Of a stretch of 64,000 bases of DNA, positions 45,942-56,642 are shown piece by piece. The notes under the pieces are model-generated. The model was given only the letters and a program-made list of their open reading frames with translations, had not been told where the DNA came from and did no database searches. Numbering within the stretch: the first letter of the stretch is position 1; every line of letters begins with the position of its first letter. The position numbers and the translations under genes were made by a program. The stretch comes from Candidatus Omnitrophota bacterium. GTDB lineage: Bacteria > Omnitrophota > Gorgyraeia > Aquiviventales > Aquiviventaceae. Where the stretch lies: positions 1 to 64,000 of the forward strand of contig JAUYPJ010000098.1 in NCBI GenBank assembly GCA_030697665.1. The letters run 5' to 3'.

Positions 45942-47658
45942 TTTTGTCCAAGATCTCCTTGGGCGTAAACGGCAGCCCGATGCATTTGTTCAGTTGGAGA
46001 AAATCGTACGCAAAGCGCTTGCGCAGCAGTGTGGCGAACTGTCCGGTGAAGTTGACCTCCGGGATGATGACCGCCTTGGTCCCTTCGATGAACTCGGTCA
46101 ATTTCGCCAGCGGCTGGGGATACAGGATCTTCGGGTGCAGCGCGCCCACGGAATAGCCCGCTTCGAGCGCCATCTGCACCGCTTCCCGAATGACCCCCTC
46201 GGTGGATCCCCATCCGATGATGCCGATCTCCGGATGCGGCTCCCCATAGAGCCGCGCGAGCTCGTTCGCAATGACCTCGACCGCCTGAAACTTTCCGTAG
46301 CGCTTGCGCGTCAAGCGGAGGTGGTTCTCGTGATCCGAGGCCGCCGGGTAGCCCACCTCGTCGTGCTCCAGCCCTTCGGCCACGTAGCCCCCGCCCTCCA
46401 TGCCCGGAACGGACATCGGGGAGATGTGATCGGGCGTGAAGCGATACCGCTTGTAGTGCGTCAATTCCTCCCCTTGCGGCCTGCGGCGCTCGACGATCTG
46501 GACCTTCGACGGGTCGGGCACGGGGACGGTCGCTTTGCGGTGGCCCAGGGAGGCGTCGGAGAGCACGACCACGGGCATCTGGAACTGCTCGCTGAGGTTG
46601 AACGCCCGCATGATCCCATAGAAACAGTCCTCGACGCTCGTCAGGGCCATCACGATGCGGGGACAGTTCCCATGCCCCCCGTACACCGCCAGGTAGAGAT
46701 CGCCTTGCTCGGTCTTGGTGGGCATACCGGTGGACGGACCGACCCGCTGGACATCCACGACGACCGCCGGCATCTCAGCGGCCACCGCCAACCCCATCAT
46801 CTCCGTCATGAGGGAAAACCCCGGCCCTGACGTGGCCGTCATCGCCTTCCTGCCGGCAAACGACGCGCCGAGCACCACCCCGATGGCCGAGATCTCGTCT
46901 TCCGTCTGCACCACGTAGCCGCCCAGCTTGGGGAGTTCTTTGGCGAGGAACTCCATGATGTCGGTTGCCGGCGTGATGGGATACCCAGCATAGATGCGGC
47001 ACCCCGCGGCAATCGCCCCTAAGGCCAACGACTCGTTGCCGGACAGGACCAGCTCATGGGTTTGGCGCGGACCCCGTCCCAGGCGAATCGGGTCACGTTT
47101 GGTCTGCTGTTGGATGTAGTCCGCCCCGACCCGTAGTGCCAGGAGGTTCTTCTGCACCACCGACTCGCCTTTGCGGCCGAACTTCTCCTTGAGGAGCCCC
47201 TCGAACGTCTCAAGCGGGATGTCGAAGAGCTGCGCGCACACCCCCAGGGCGAGGATGTTCTTCGTCAGCTTCACCCCGACCTTTTCCGTGGCCAGGGAGG
47301 TCATCGGCACGCCGTAGAACACCAGCGAATCGCTCGACGGTGGGGAAAAGCTGTCGGCGTCGTAGATCACCACCCCGCCGGAGCGCACGTCCTGCACGTG
47401 TTTCTGGTACGCCTCTTCATTGAAGGCTAGCAGCACATCGACGGCCGCCCCGTAGGAGAGCAAGAGCTTGCCCGAGGCCCGGACCTGGTAATTCGCATGA
47501 CCGCCCTTGATCTCCGCAGGGTAGGTCCGGAAGGTGTAGATCTCAAAGCCGGAGCGCGCCAGCGCAATGGTCAGCATCTCCCCGGTGCTGATCACCCCTT
47601 CCCCGCCCTCGCCTCCCACGCGAAACACGTAGTCGATCATCGTCCCATTCTCCACCAC
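45883..47658 (-). CDS. 2-oxoacid:acceptor oxidoreductase subunit alpha (gamma-alpha fusion)
   Basis: VGGEGGEGVISTGEMLTIALARSG, GYPITPATDIMEFLAKELPKLGG, EDEISAIGVVLGASFAGRKAMTATSGPGFSLM. Confidence 0.93.
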   Translation of the reverse strand: MVENGTMIDYVFRVGGEGGEGVISTGEMLTIALARSGFEIYTFRTYPAEIKGGHANYQVRASGKLLLSYGAAVDVLLAFNEEAYQKHVQDVRSGGVVIYDADSFSPPSSDSLVFYGVPMTSLATEKVGVKLTKNILALGVCAQLFDIPLETFEGLLKEKFGRKGESVVQKNLLALRVGADYIQQQTKRDPIRLGRGPRQTHELVLSGNESLALGAIAAGCRIYAGYPITPATDIMEFLAKELPKLGGYVVQTEDEISAIGVVLGASFAGRKAMTATSGPGFSLMTEMMGLAVAAEMPAVVVDVQRVGPSTGMPTKTEQGDLYLAVYGGHGNCPRIVMALTSVEDCFYGIMRAFNLSEQFQMPVVVLSDASLGHRKATVPVPDPSKVQIVERRRPQGEELTHYKRYRFTPDHISPMSVPGMEGGGYVAEGLEHDEVGYPAASDHENHLRLTRKRYGKFQAVEVIANELARLYGEPHPEIGIIGWGSTEGVIREAVQMALEAGYSVGALHPKILYPQPLAKLTEFIEGTKAVIIPEVNFTGQFATLLRKRFAYDFLQLNKCIGLPFTPKEILDKIEEVAVHVHSRRRTPAGAL

Positions 47659-47662
47659 CCTG

Positions 47663-48649
47663 CTACAGCTTCACCGCGTCCACCGCGTGGCCTGCGGCCT
47701 CAGCCGCCGCCGGATCAACCGTCCAGGGGCGGCCATCCATCCAGAACTCCAACAGCCCCTCCGGGCGCTTCTCCGCCTTCGTGTGGTGGACGATCAGGGT
47801 CGCCGCAAGGTGCCGCGCCTCCTCGCTCCCTTCGCCCGTCATGAGTGCCGAGGGCCCTGCAAACTTCGGCCTCAGGCAAGTGTACCCGGCCTGTGCATGC
47901 CCCTCCAAGAGCAGATTCTCGACGGCGTTGCGGCCCAGGATGACCTTTGTCTTCGGTCCGATCCGAAAATGGCGTCCGATCGTCAGCAGCTCCATGTCCT
48001 TCGTCGTCGGACGCTCCTCATGCGCAAACAGATCCCGCGTCTTGTCGGCGAAATGCTCATCCGTCAACAAGCAGCCGCCGGCGGGCGTCGCATACCCGCT
48101 CAGGCCCGCCGCAGACGCCAAGGCCATCTGCTCCTGACGGGCGCGTCCAGCGATCCGCAAGAGCCGCTGGCGATCCACCACCCCCAAGAGCTCCGGCAGC
48201 GTCGGCTCAAGCAGCTGAGCCGACAGGGGGCGCAGCAACAGCCCTTCCAGGCCGCTGTCGGCCTCAATGATGGCCAGCGGCCTACGCATCTGAGACATCG
48301 GCCGCTGCCCGAGCACCTCGCCGGTCACGACGAACCCCGCCCCGATCTCTTCCATGTACCGCTTGGCGATCCGAAACATGTAGATCCGACAATCCACGCA
48401 GGGATTCATCCCGCTGCCGTAGCCATACCTCGGCCTGCGGATCACGTCCAGGTAGGCATCCCCGACGCTCAGGATGAGCAGCGGGACGCCGAGCTGTTGG
48501 GCGCATACCTGGGCCTTCTCCTTCTCACAGCAACCCCAGCTCATCGAGAGAAAAAGAGCCTGGACCTCGACGCCCTGCTCGCACATCAGCCTCGCGGCCA
48601 GGGCGCTGTCCAGCCCGCCCGAGAGCAACACCACGCACTTCCGTTCCAT
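47663..48649 (-). CDS. ThiI/MnmA-like PP-loop tRNA thiolation-type protein
   Basis: VVLLSGGLDSALAARLMCEQGVEVQALFLSMSWGC; PCVDCRIYMFRIAKRYMEE. Confidence 0.8.
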   Translation of the reverse strand: MERKCVVLLSGGLDSALAARLMCEQGVEVQALFLSMSWGCCEKEKAQVCAQQLGVPLLILSVGDAYLDVIRRPRYGYGSGMNPCVDCRIYMFRIAKRYMEEIGAGFVVTGEVLGQRPMSQMRRPLAIIEADSGLEGLLLRPLSAQLLEPTLPELLGVVDRQRLLRIAGRARQEQMALASAAGLSGYATPAGGCLLTDEHFADKTRDLFAHEERPTTKDMELLTIGRHFRIGPKTKVILGRNAVENLLLEGHAQAGYTCLRPKFAGPSALMTGEGSEEARHLAATLIVHHTKAEKRPEGLLEFWMDGRPWTVDPAAAEAAGHAVDAVKL

Positions 48650-48730
48650 CTGTTCACTGCCCTGACCACAAAACCGGGATCTCCCCCTCGTGTGGTAGTG
48701 GAGAATCTGACCCCGGTCTTGGAGCGCTCT

Positions 48731-48868
48731 TAAATGGAACTACCAATGCAGCTTGACGTTTCCAGGTGGTTCCATTTACCCCGAGGAGCATTTACGACGA
48801 GGGGTAACCCCTCGCTATCGCTCGGGGTAAATGCGCCCAATGTGAAGATACAATTGTGGGCGCATTTA
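48731..48868. repeat. TAAATG triple-hairpin element, copy D
   Basis: TAAATGGAACTACC...GGTGGTTCCATTTA + CCCCGAGG...CTCGGGG + TAAATGCGCCC...GGGCGCATTTA; right end is the Rieske TAA stop. Confidence 0.9.
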
Positions 48869-49171
48869 GAGGCGGATCAGCACGTCGTCCCCTTCGACCT
48901 TCACTTCGAATGCCTGAACCGCAACCGAGGGATTCGTGCGGCATGCCCCGGAGGCCACCTCGTATTCCCAGCCGTGCCACGGACAGGTCACCACCCCTCC
49001 CTCGAGACTGCCTTCTCCGAGGGGCCCGCCGCGGTGCTTGCACTCGTTCTCAATCGCATAAAACGTCCCTTCGCAGTTGAACAGGGCCAGGGTCTTGCCG
49101 GCGACCTCGATGACCTTCCCCGTCCCCTGCGGAACCTCCGAGGTCTTCGCGACCTTCGTCAGCATCGCCAT
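48866..49171 (-). CDS. Rieske-type [2Fe-2S] ferredoxin
   Basis: CKHRGGPLGEGSLEGGVVTCPWHGWEYEVASG. Confidence 0.93.
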   Translation of the reverse strand: MAMLTKVAKTSEVPQGTGKVIEVAGKTLALFNCEGTFYAIENECKHRGGPLGEGSLEGGVVTCPWHGWEYEVASGACRTNPSVAVQAFEVKVEGDDVLIRL

Positions 49172-49174
49172 GTT

Positions 49175-49261
49175 GAGCTCCGTGACTGGGTGACTGAGTT
49201 ACTGCGTGACTGCGTCACTGCCACTCAGTCACGCAGTCACCCAGTGACACAGTCACTGCCT
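49175..49261. repeat. Word repeat (GTGACTG)n / (CAGTCAC)n hairpin
   Basis: gtgactgggtgactgagttactgcgtgactgcgtcactgccactcagtcacgcagtcacccagtgacacagtcac. Confidence 0.85.
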
Positions 49262-50119
49262 TTAAATGAAGTCCTCCATGATGGCCGCGAGATCCGTCCG
49301 CTGGAGCGGCTGCTTGGCCAGCGGCGTGCCGCTCCGGAGGGCCGGCTCTTCATCTTCATAGGTGGGACGCTCCACTTTGTAGAACACGCCGAGCGGAATC
49401 CGGGCGCCCCATTCAAACGCCTTCTCCATCGCCAGCCGAAAATCGGACGTGTCGTGACGCTCGTCTTCCAGCTTATAGACCCGTTCACGAAACCACGGAT
49501 AGGTGTTGTGCTTGTTGTAGGTGACGCACGGGGAAAAGACGTCCACCAGGGCAAACCCCTTGTGCTCAATCGCCCCTTTCATGAGCTGCGCGAGGTGCAG
49601 GTTGTCTCCGGAGAAGCCTCTGGCGACGTAGGTCGCCCCGCACGTGAGGGCCAGCGCGATGGGGCTGAGCGCGGTCTCGATGGTGCCTTCGGGGGTGGAT
49701 TTCGTGCGGATGTCCTTCTCGGTCGTCGGAGAAGCCTGGCCGGTGGTCAACCCATAAATCTGGTTGTCCATCACGATGTACGTCATGTCGACGTTCCGGC
49801 GACAGGTGTGGACGAAGTGACCGACGCCGATGCCGTAGCCGTCGCCATCGCCGCCCGTCGCAATCACCGTCAGGTCATGGTTGCCCAGGCGGGCCCCGGT
49901 GGCCACCGGCAGCGCCCTGCCGTGCAGGCCGTGAAAGCCGTACGCGTTGAGAAACCCCGGCAGGTTCGAGGAGCAGCCGATGCCCGACACCACCTGGACG
50001 TTATGGGGGGCGATGTCCAGCTCAGCGAGGGCGCGCTGCAACGCGTTGAGGACCGCAAAATCCCCGCAGCCCGGACACCAGTCCGGCTTGACCTTCCCGA
50101 TGTACTCCTTCACCTGCGC
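49262..50119 (-). CDS. 2-oxoacid:ferredoxin oxidoreductase subunit beta (second paralogue)
   Basis: VKPDWCPGCGDFAVLNALQRAL, IGCSSNLPGFLNAYGFHGLHGRALPVATG. Confidence 0.93.
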   Translation of the reverse strand, partial: AQVKEYIGKVKPDWCPGCGDFAVLNALQRALAELDIAPHNVQVVSGIGCSSNLPGFLNAYGFHGLHGRALPVATGARLGNHDLTVIATGGDGDGYGIGVGHFVHTCRRNVDMTYIVMDNQIYGLTTGQASPTTEKDIRTKSTPEGTIETALSPIALALTCGATYVARGFSGDNLHLAQLMKGAIEHKGFALVDVFSPCVTYNKHNTYPWFRERVYKLEDERHDTSDFRLAMEKAFEWGARIPLGVFYKVERPTYEDEEPALRSGTPLAKQPLQRTDLAAIMEDFI

Positions 50120-50209
50120 CATTCGTTTCCTCCTCAACTAGCCGGGTGACAGGTGACACGGGACATGCAACATGTTGCATGTGACATGTCACTTGTCACT
50201 TGTCACGCC

Positions 50210-52057
50210 TTAGTGTTGCCGGGCAACCTCCGCCCCGACCGCGGGATGCTCCATGGGTGAAAAGTCCGGCGGTAGGCCTTCATCGCTGACGACGGTCGCC
50301 ACCACCGACGTGGTCGGCTTGGTCTTGAGCAGTGTCCTCGCCTGGTCAACCACCTGCTTGGGCTCAAACGGCTCCCCGTCAAACTTCCGGAGATGGTGCT
50401 GGATGGAGCAGCCCGTCTCCATCCGGATGAGCTTCACCAGCTGCCCGGTGTAGTTATTCTCGATCGACATCGTCATGCGGCATGAGCTCAGCAGTTGGCG
50501 GATCGCCTCGGTCTGGAACGGCCAGAGGATGCGCACCCCGAGCACGTTGACCTTGAAGCCTTCCGCGTTCAACGCGTGCATCGCCTCCAGCATCACCTGA
50601 TAGGTGGATCCCCAGCCGACCAGGGTCAAGTCGGCGTCCCTCGGGCCGTCGAGTTGCGGCGGGGGCAACTCCTGTAAGAGGAACGCCAGCTTGCGCATGC
50701 GCTTGGCCATCATCTTCGCGCGTAGGGAAGGGTTGGCGTAGACGTCGCTGATGACGATCCCGTCCTCATCGTGCTCGTCCGTCGCCGCCGTAAAGACGGT
50801 CCCCGACATGCCGGGCAGGGCGCGCGGGGAGACGCCGGTCTTCGTATCGAGGAAGCGGCGATAGCCGTTGCCGGCGGGCGGCTGAGTGAGTAGCTCGCCG
50901 CGCTCGATCGGGATGTGGGTGATCTCCACCCCGTCGAACGTCTCCAGCCGCTCGGCCAGATAGAGGTCGGTGGCGATCAGCACCGGGCACTGGTACTCCT
51001 CCGCCAGGTTGAAGGCGGCGATCGTCATCGTATAACACTCTTCCAGGGTCCGCGGGGCCAGGATCGCTTTCGGGAACTCCCCTTCCGAGGCGCCCAGCAT
51101 CTGGAAGAGATCGCCTTGCTCGGTCTTGGTCGGCAGGCCGGTTGAGGGACCGCCCCGCTGGGCCTCCACGATGACCACGGGGGTTTCAGTCATCCCGGCC
51201 TCGCCCACCGCCTCGGTCATCAGCGCAAAGCCGCCGCCCGATGTGCCGGTCATCGCCCGCACCCCCACATGGGCCGCCCCGATCGCCATGTTGATGGCGG
51301 CGATCTCATCCTCGCATTGCTTGACGAGCAGCCCCGTCTTGGCCGCGTACTTCACGAGCCAGTGCAGCAGGGAGGAGGCCGGCGTCATGGGGTAGGCCGA
51401 GTAGAACCGGCAGCCCGCCGCCAGGGCGCCGAAACCGATCATGGGGTTGCCCCCGGCCAGCGGCCGCCGCTTGCCGTCGCCCTTCCCGATGCGGATGGCC
51501 CCCGGCTGAGCCTTGGCCTTCGCAAACTCCATCCCCTTGTCGAAGGCTTCCAGGTTCGCATTGATGACCGCCTCGCCCTTCTTCGCAAAACGCTCCTTGA
51601 TCAGCGTCCAGATGGCCGACGGGTCCAGCCCGAGCACGTGCATCAGCGCCCCCATGAGCGCGATGTTCTGCATGAGCTGATTGCCCGCCAGCTCCATCAC
51701 CGGCAGCCCGATGAGCTGCACCTTGGGGCCCACCTGCTCAGGCGTGGCCTGAAACTTGTCGGTGTTGTAGAACACCGCCCCGCCCGGCACCACGCGCTTG
51801 CCGTAGCGCTGCAGCGTGTCCTGGTTCAGCGCGACGAGGTAATCCAGCTCGTCGCCTTGGGTGTAGACCTTCTGGGTGCCAATGCGGACGTGCATGCACA
51901 CGTGGCCGCCGCGGATGACCGACTGGTAGCTGTTATAGGCGAAGACGTGGTAGCCGGACCGCGAGCACGCCTGGGCGAACGACTCCCCTGCCGAGGCGAT
52001 GCCGTCACCGGCGGCCCCGCCGATCCACACTGTCACTTCAGTCGCTGTCTGCGTCAT
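50210..52057 (-). CDS. 2-oxoacid:acceptor oxidoreductase subunit alpha (second paralogue)
   Basis: IGGAAGDGIASAGESFAQACSRSGYHVFAYNSYQSVIRGGH, AYPMTPASSLLHWL. Confidence 0.92.
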   Translation of the reverse strand: MTQTATEVTVWIGGAAGDGIASAGESFAQACSRSGYHVFAYNSYQSVIRGGHVCMHVRIGTQKVYTQGDELDYLVALNQDTLQRYGKRVVPGGAVFYNTDKFQATPEQVGPKVQLIGLPVMELAGNQLMQNIALMGALMHVLGLDPSAIWTLIKERFAKKGEAVINANLEAFDKGMEFAKAKAQPGAIRIGKGDGKRRPLAGGNPMIGFGALAAGCRFYSAYPMTPASSLLHWLVKYAAKTGLLVKQCEDEIAAINMAIGAAHVGVRAMTGTSGGGFALMTEAVGEAGMTETPVVIVEAQRGGPSTGLPTKTEQGDLFQMLGASEGEFPKAILAPRTLEECYTMTIAAFNLAEEYQCPVLIATDLYLAERLETFDGVEITHIPIERGELLTQPPAGNGYRRFLDTKTGVSPRALPGMSGTVFTAATDEHDEDGIVISDVYANPSLRAKMMAKRMRKLAFLLQELPPPQLDGPRDADLTLVGWGSTYQVMLEAMHALNAEGFKVNVLGVRILWPFQTEAIRQLLSSCRMTMSIENNYTGQLVKLIRMETGCSIQHHLRKFDGEPFEPKQVVDQARTLLKTKPTTSVVATVVSDEGLPPDFSPMEHPAVGAEVARQH

Positions 52058-52118
52058 CGTATCAACCTCCCGAAAAACTCCTCGTCAACCTGGTTGTCTC
52101 TCTGCTGCCGGCGCTCTC

Positions 52119-53048
52119 TTACACCAGCGCGGCTTTCTTGGCCGCGGGGGAACTGACCTCGTGGATCATGTTGGTGATCGTGCCGGCGACGTCCAGGGCG
52201 TCCCTGAACCGCCGCTGCCACATGTTCCGGCCGAAGATGAATCCCGTCACCCCCGCTTCGAGAGCCACGCGCACGTCGTCAAACAGCTCCTCATCGCTCC
52301 GCTTGGAGCCGCCCGACATCAGCGTGAGCGTCCGCCCCGCCGAGGCCACGATCTGCTCCAACATCTCCCGCTTGGAGAGCTTCAGCTCCCGATATTCCTT
52401 GGGGTACTGCGCGCGCTTCTCCTCGTCAACCTTTGGGTAGTTGACCTTCACGACGTCGGCGCCCAGCTCCTGCGCCAGCCTGGCGGCGTAGTCCACCGCA
52501 TAGAAGCTGTCCCGGCCGCCCTTCTGCTCGATGAACTTCCCCCGAGGGTACGCCCACATGATCACGGGCATGCCGGCGCGCTCCGCCTCGCGACGGACGT
52601 TGCCGAACTGGATGAAATCGTCGTCCTGCCGGGGAGAGCCCACGTAACAGGTGTAGCCGACCGCCTCAGCCCCCAACCGCACCGCATCCGCCACCGAGGC
52701 ATGACACGGGGAGAAGGCCTCGTCATCCGGAGGGATATCGGTCTTGCCGTTGAGCTTCAGGATGAGCGGCACTTTGCCCGCAAACAGGCGCAGGTACTTC
52801 TCCGCCAGCCCGATCTGGAAGGCGATCGCCGAAAATTCCCCCTCAAGCGCCAGGCGAAGCTGGAACTCCGGGTTGAGGCTCTCCGGGTTGACAAAGAAGT
52901 CGCGCGGCCCGTGCTCAAGGCCCTGGTCGATCGGCAGCACCATCAAGCGGCCGTTGCGCGGACCGTACCGGTAGAGCAGCCGGGACAACCGAGTCTTCTT
53001 CCCGACCGGAAGATCCAGCTCGTCAAGGGTCATCACCCGCTTCGACAT
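52119..53048 (-). CDS. DhnA/FbaB-type class I fructose-bisphosphate aldolase
   Basis: MVLPIDQGLEHGPRDFFVNPESLNPEFQLRLALEGEFSAIAFQIGLAEKYL. Confidence 0.88.
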   Translation of the reverse strand: MSKRVMTLDELDLPVGKKTRLSRLLYRYGPRNGRLMVLPIDQGLEHGPRDFFVNPESLNPEFQLRLALEGEFSAIAFQIGLAEKYLRLFAGKVPLILKLNGKTDIPPDDEAFSPCHASVADAVRLGAEAVGYTCYVGSPRQDDDFIQFGNVRREAERAGMPVIMWAYPRGKFIEQKGGRDSFYAVDYAARLAQELGADVVKVNYPKVDEEKRAQYPKEYRELKLSKREMLEQIVASAGRTLTLMSGGSKRSDEELFDDVRVALEAGVTGFIFGRNMWQRRFRDALDVAGTITNMIHEVSSPAAKKAALV

Positions 53049-53098
53049 CGTCGATTCGCCCCTTCCCGTCCGTTCCCCTGGGCACCCCTATCTATTGG

Positions 53099-53195
53099 GG
53101 ATTACACAGATTCTACAAACCGATTACACCGATTGGCTCCGACGAAAATCCGACGAAAACATCTGTGGAATCGATTTGGCTAATCTGTGTAATCC
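53099..53195. repeat. Inverted repeat GGATTACACAGATT...AATCTGTGTAATCC
   Basis: 14-bp perfect arms. Confidence 0.88.
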
Positions 53196-53229
53196 TACCC
53201 CAAAAACCGCTATTGCAACACCTCAGGGG

Positions 53230-54895
<1,666 letters not shown>

Positions 54896-54912
54896 CTACG
54901 CCATATCACCTG

Positions 54913-55820
54913 TCACGTGTCACCCAGAAGTGTTTCCGCTGCCTGTTCGACCTGGCGGGTGAGCCACTGGACGATGCTGGGATGCGGCAGGAGCGCCTCC
55001 CCGCGATAGGCGTAGGCCAGGCCCGTGAGCCGCTGGGGAATCTTGGCCTCGATCCCTCCCCTGGCGATGAGCAAGGGGACGACGAGGACTCGACCCCGCC
55101 GGCTGCACTCCTGGACGATTGAGCGCATCCGCGCAATCGCCGCCTCCTGCACCGGTGTCGGAGCGTCGTCGCGCATCGTCACCGGAATCACCGCCTGGAA
55201 TCCCCCCCGCGCCCTGACCGCAGCCGCGAGGCGCTCCATCATCTCATGCCATCGGAGATCATCGTCATCACTCGTCGGGCCGTGCGCCACCAGCACGACG
55301 GCCTCCTCCTGGGGCGAGCGGCTCAACCGCTGCGCCCGCTCCACGAGCACCTCCGCCACCGCCGGATCATCCTCCAGCGGACCCGTCATGAGGATGGGTG
55401 TGCGCAGCGTGAGCGGGCGCACCATCGCCTCCCACGGCCCGTGCTCACGCAGCCCGAAGAGGTACTGGAACTGCCGCATCACCTCAGAGGAAGAGGAGAT
55501 CAGCAGCGGAACCACCACGAGCCGCCGCGCCCCGCGCCGCTCCAGCCGTTCGACGGCTTGCTGAAGTCGATCGACTTCGTGGGGGTGCATCCCCATCCCA
55601 AACACCACCTCAGTGGGGACGGACAACTTCGCCTGGGCCACCGTCTGGCGGACCGCCTGGTTCCACCGTCGAGAGCCGCCGTGGGCCAGCACCACGACCC
55701 CGATTTCGCGCTCGGCATCCGAGGCAGGGTGAAGGGTAAAGGGTGACGGGTGAAGGGTACAGCTCAGCGTTGCGCACAATGCCCCGACCCCGATACCCGC
55801 GCGCCACCAGCCACACTTCA
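54913..55820 (-). CDS. Sirohydrochlorin chelatase CbiX-like, with N-terminal signal-like region
   Basis: VVLAHGGSRRWNQAVRQTVAQAK, VVFGMGMHPHEVDRLQQAVERLERRGARRLVVVPLLIS; start abuts palindromic element. Confidence 0.8.
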
Positions 55821-55958
55821 TCCCACCACCTGGCTGCCTGCGCCTGTGGCGCAGACGCGGTGGCTTCGTGTCGTGAACTGCTCCACACCCGCCGCGTCCG
55901 CGGCGCTCAATGTGGTCGTTTCCGCGGCGTGCGCCGCGACAGCGAGGTGGTGGGATCA
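55818..55958. repeat. CCCACCACCT palindromic element, copy 2 (folE stop to cbiX start)
   Basis: Same ends and internal hairpins as 40831-40975. Confidence 0.88.
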
Positions 55959-56573
55959 TGCGAGGGAGGAGCGGATCAACGTCAAAAATTCCGTGCGGGT
56001 TTTGTCGCTGGAACGAAAGACCCCCAGCATGGAGCTGGTCACCGCCCGAGCGTTCTGCTTCTGCACCCCCCGCATCATCATGCACAGGTGGCTTGCCTCG
56101 ACGACGCACGCCACCCCGATGGGACGGACGTGCTCGTTGATCGCCTCGGCGATCTGCGTCGTGAGTCGCTCCTGCACCTGCAGGCGGTGGGCGAAGACAT
56201 CCACAAGCCTCGGGATCTTGCTCAGGCCGAGGATTTTTTTGTCCGGCACGTACGCGATGTGGCACTTCCCAAAAAAGGGCAAGCAATGGTGTTCGCACAA
56301 GCTGTAGAAATCAATATCCTTCACGATGACCATTTCATCATGTTTCACTTGGGCGAAGGCGCGTTTGAGAATCTTCGCCGGGTCCTGCCGGTAGCCGGAG
56401 GTCAGAAACTGCAAGGCCTTCTTCACCCGCAGCGGGGTCCGTCGGAGCCCCTCACGGTTGGGGTCTTCTCCCATCAGCCGCAGGAGCAGCCGCACCGCAG
56501 ACTCCCACTCTTTCGCCGCGGGGACTTCCAGTGCCTGGCGTAATTGTATCAACTCATCGTTGGTGTTCGACAT
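55956..56573 (-). CDS. folE: GTP cyclohydrolase I
   Basis: [57 protein letters not shown]. Confidence 0.96.
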   Translation of the reverse strand: MSNTNDELIQLRQALEVPAAKEWESAVRLLLRLMGEDPNREGLRRTPLRVKKALQFLTSGYRQDPAKILKRAFAQVKHDEMVIVKDIDFYSLCEHHCLPFFGKCHIAYVPDKKILGLSKIPRLVDVFAHRLQVQERLTTQIAEAINEHVRPIGVACVVEASHLCMMMRGVQKQNARAVTSSMLGVFRSSDKTRTEFLTLIRSSLA

Positions 56574-56642
56574 ACTGTCCTCTTCGTGACTGGGTGACTG
56601 AGTTGGATGTTGCCGTAACCCAGTCACCCAGTGACCCAGTTA
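56574..56642. repeat. Word repeat (GTGACTGGGTGACTGAG)/(CAGTCACCCAGTGAC) hairpin
   Basis: gtgactgggtgactgagtt...aacccagtcacccagtgacccagttactcagtcac; overlaps the 3' end of pepA. Confidence 0.85.
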
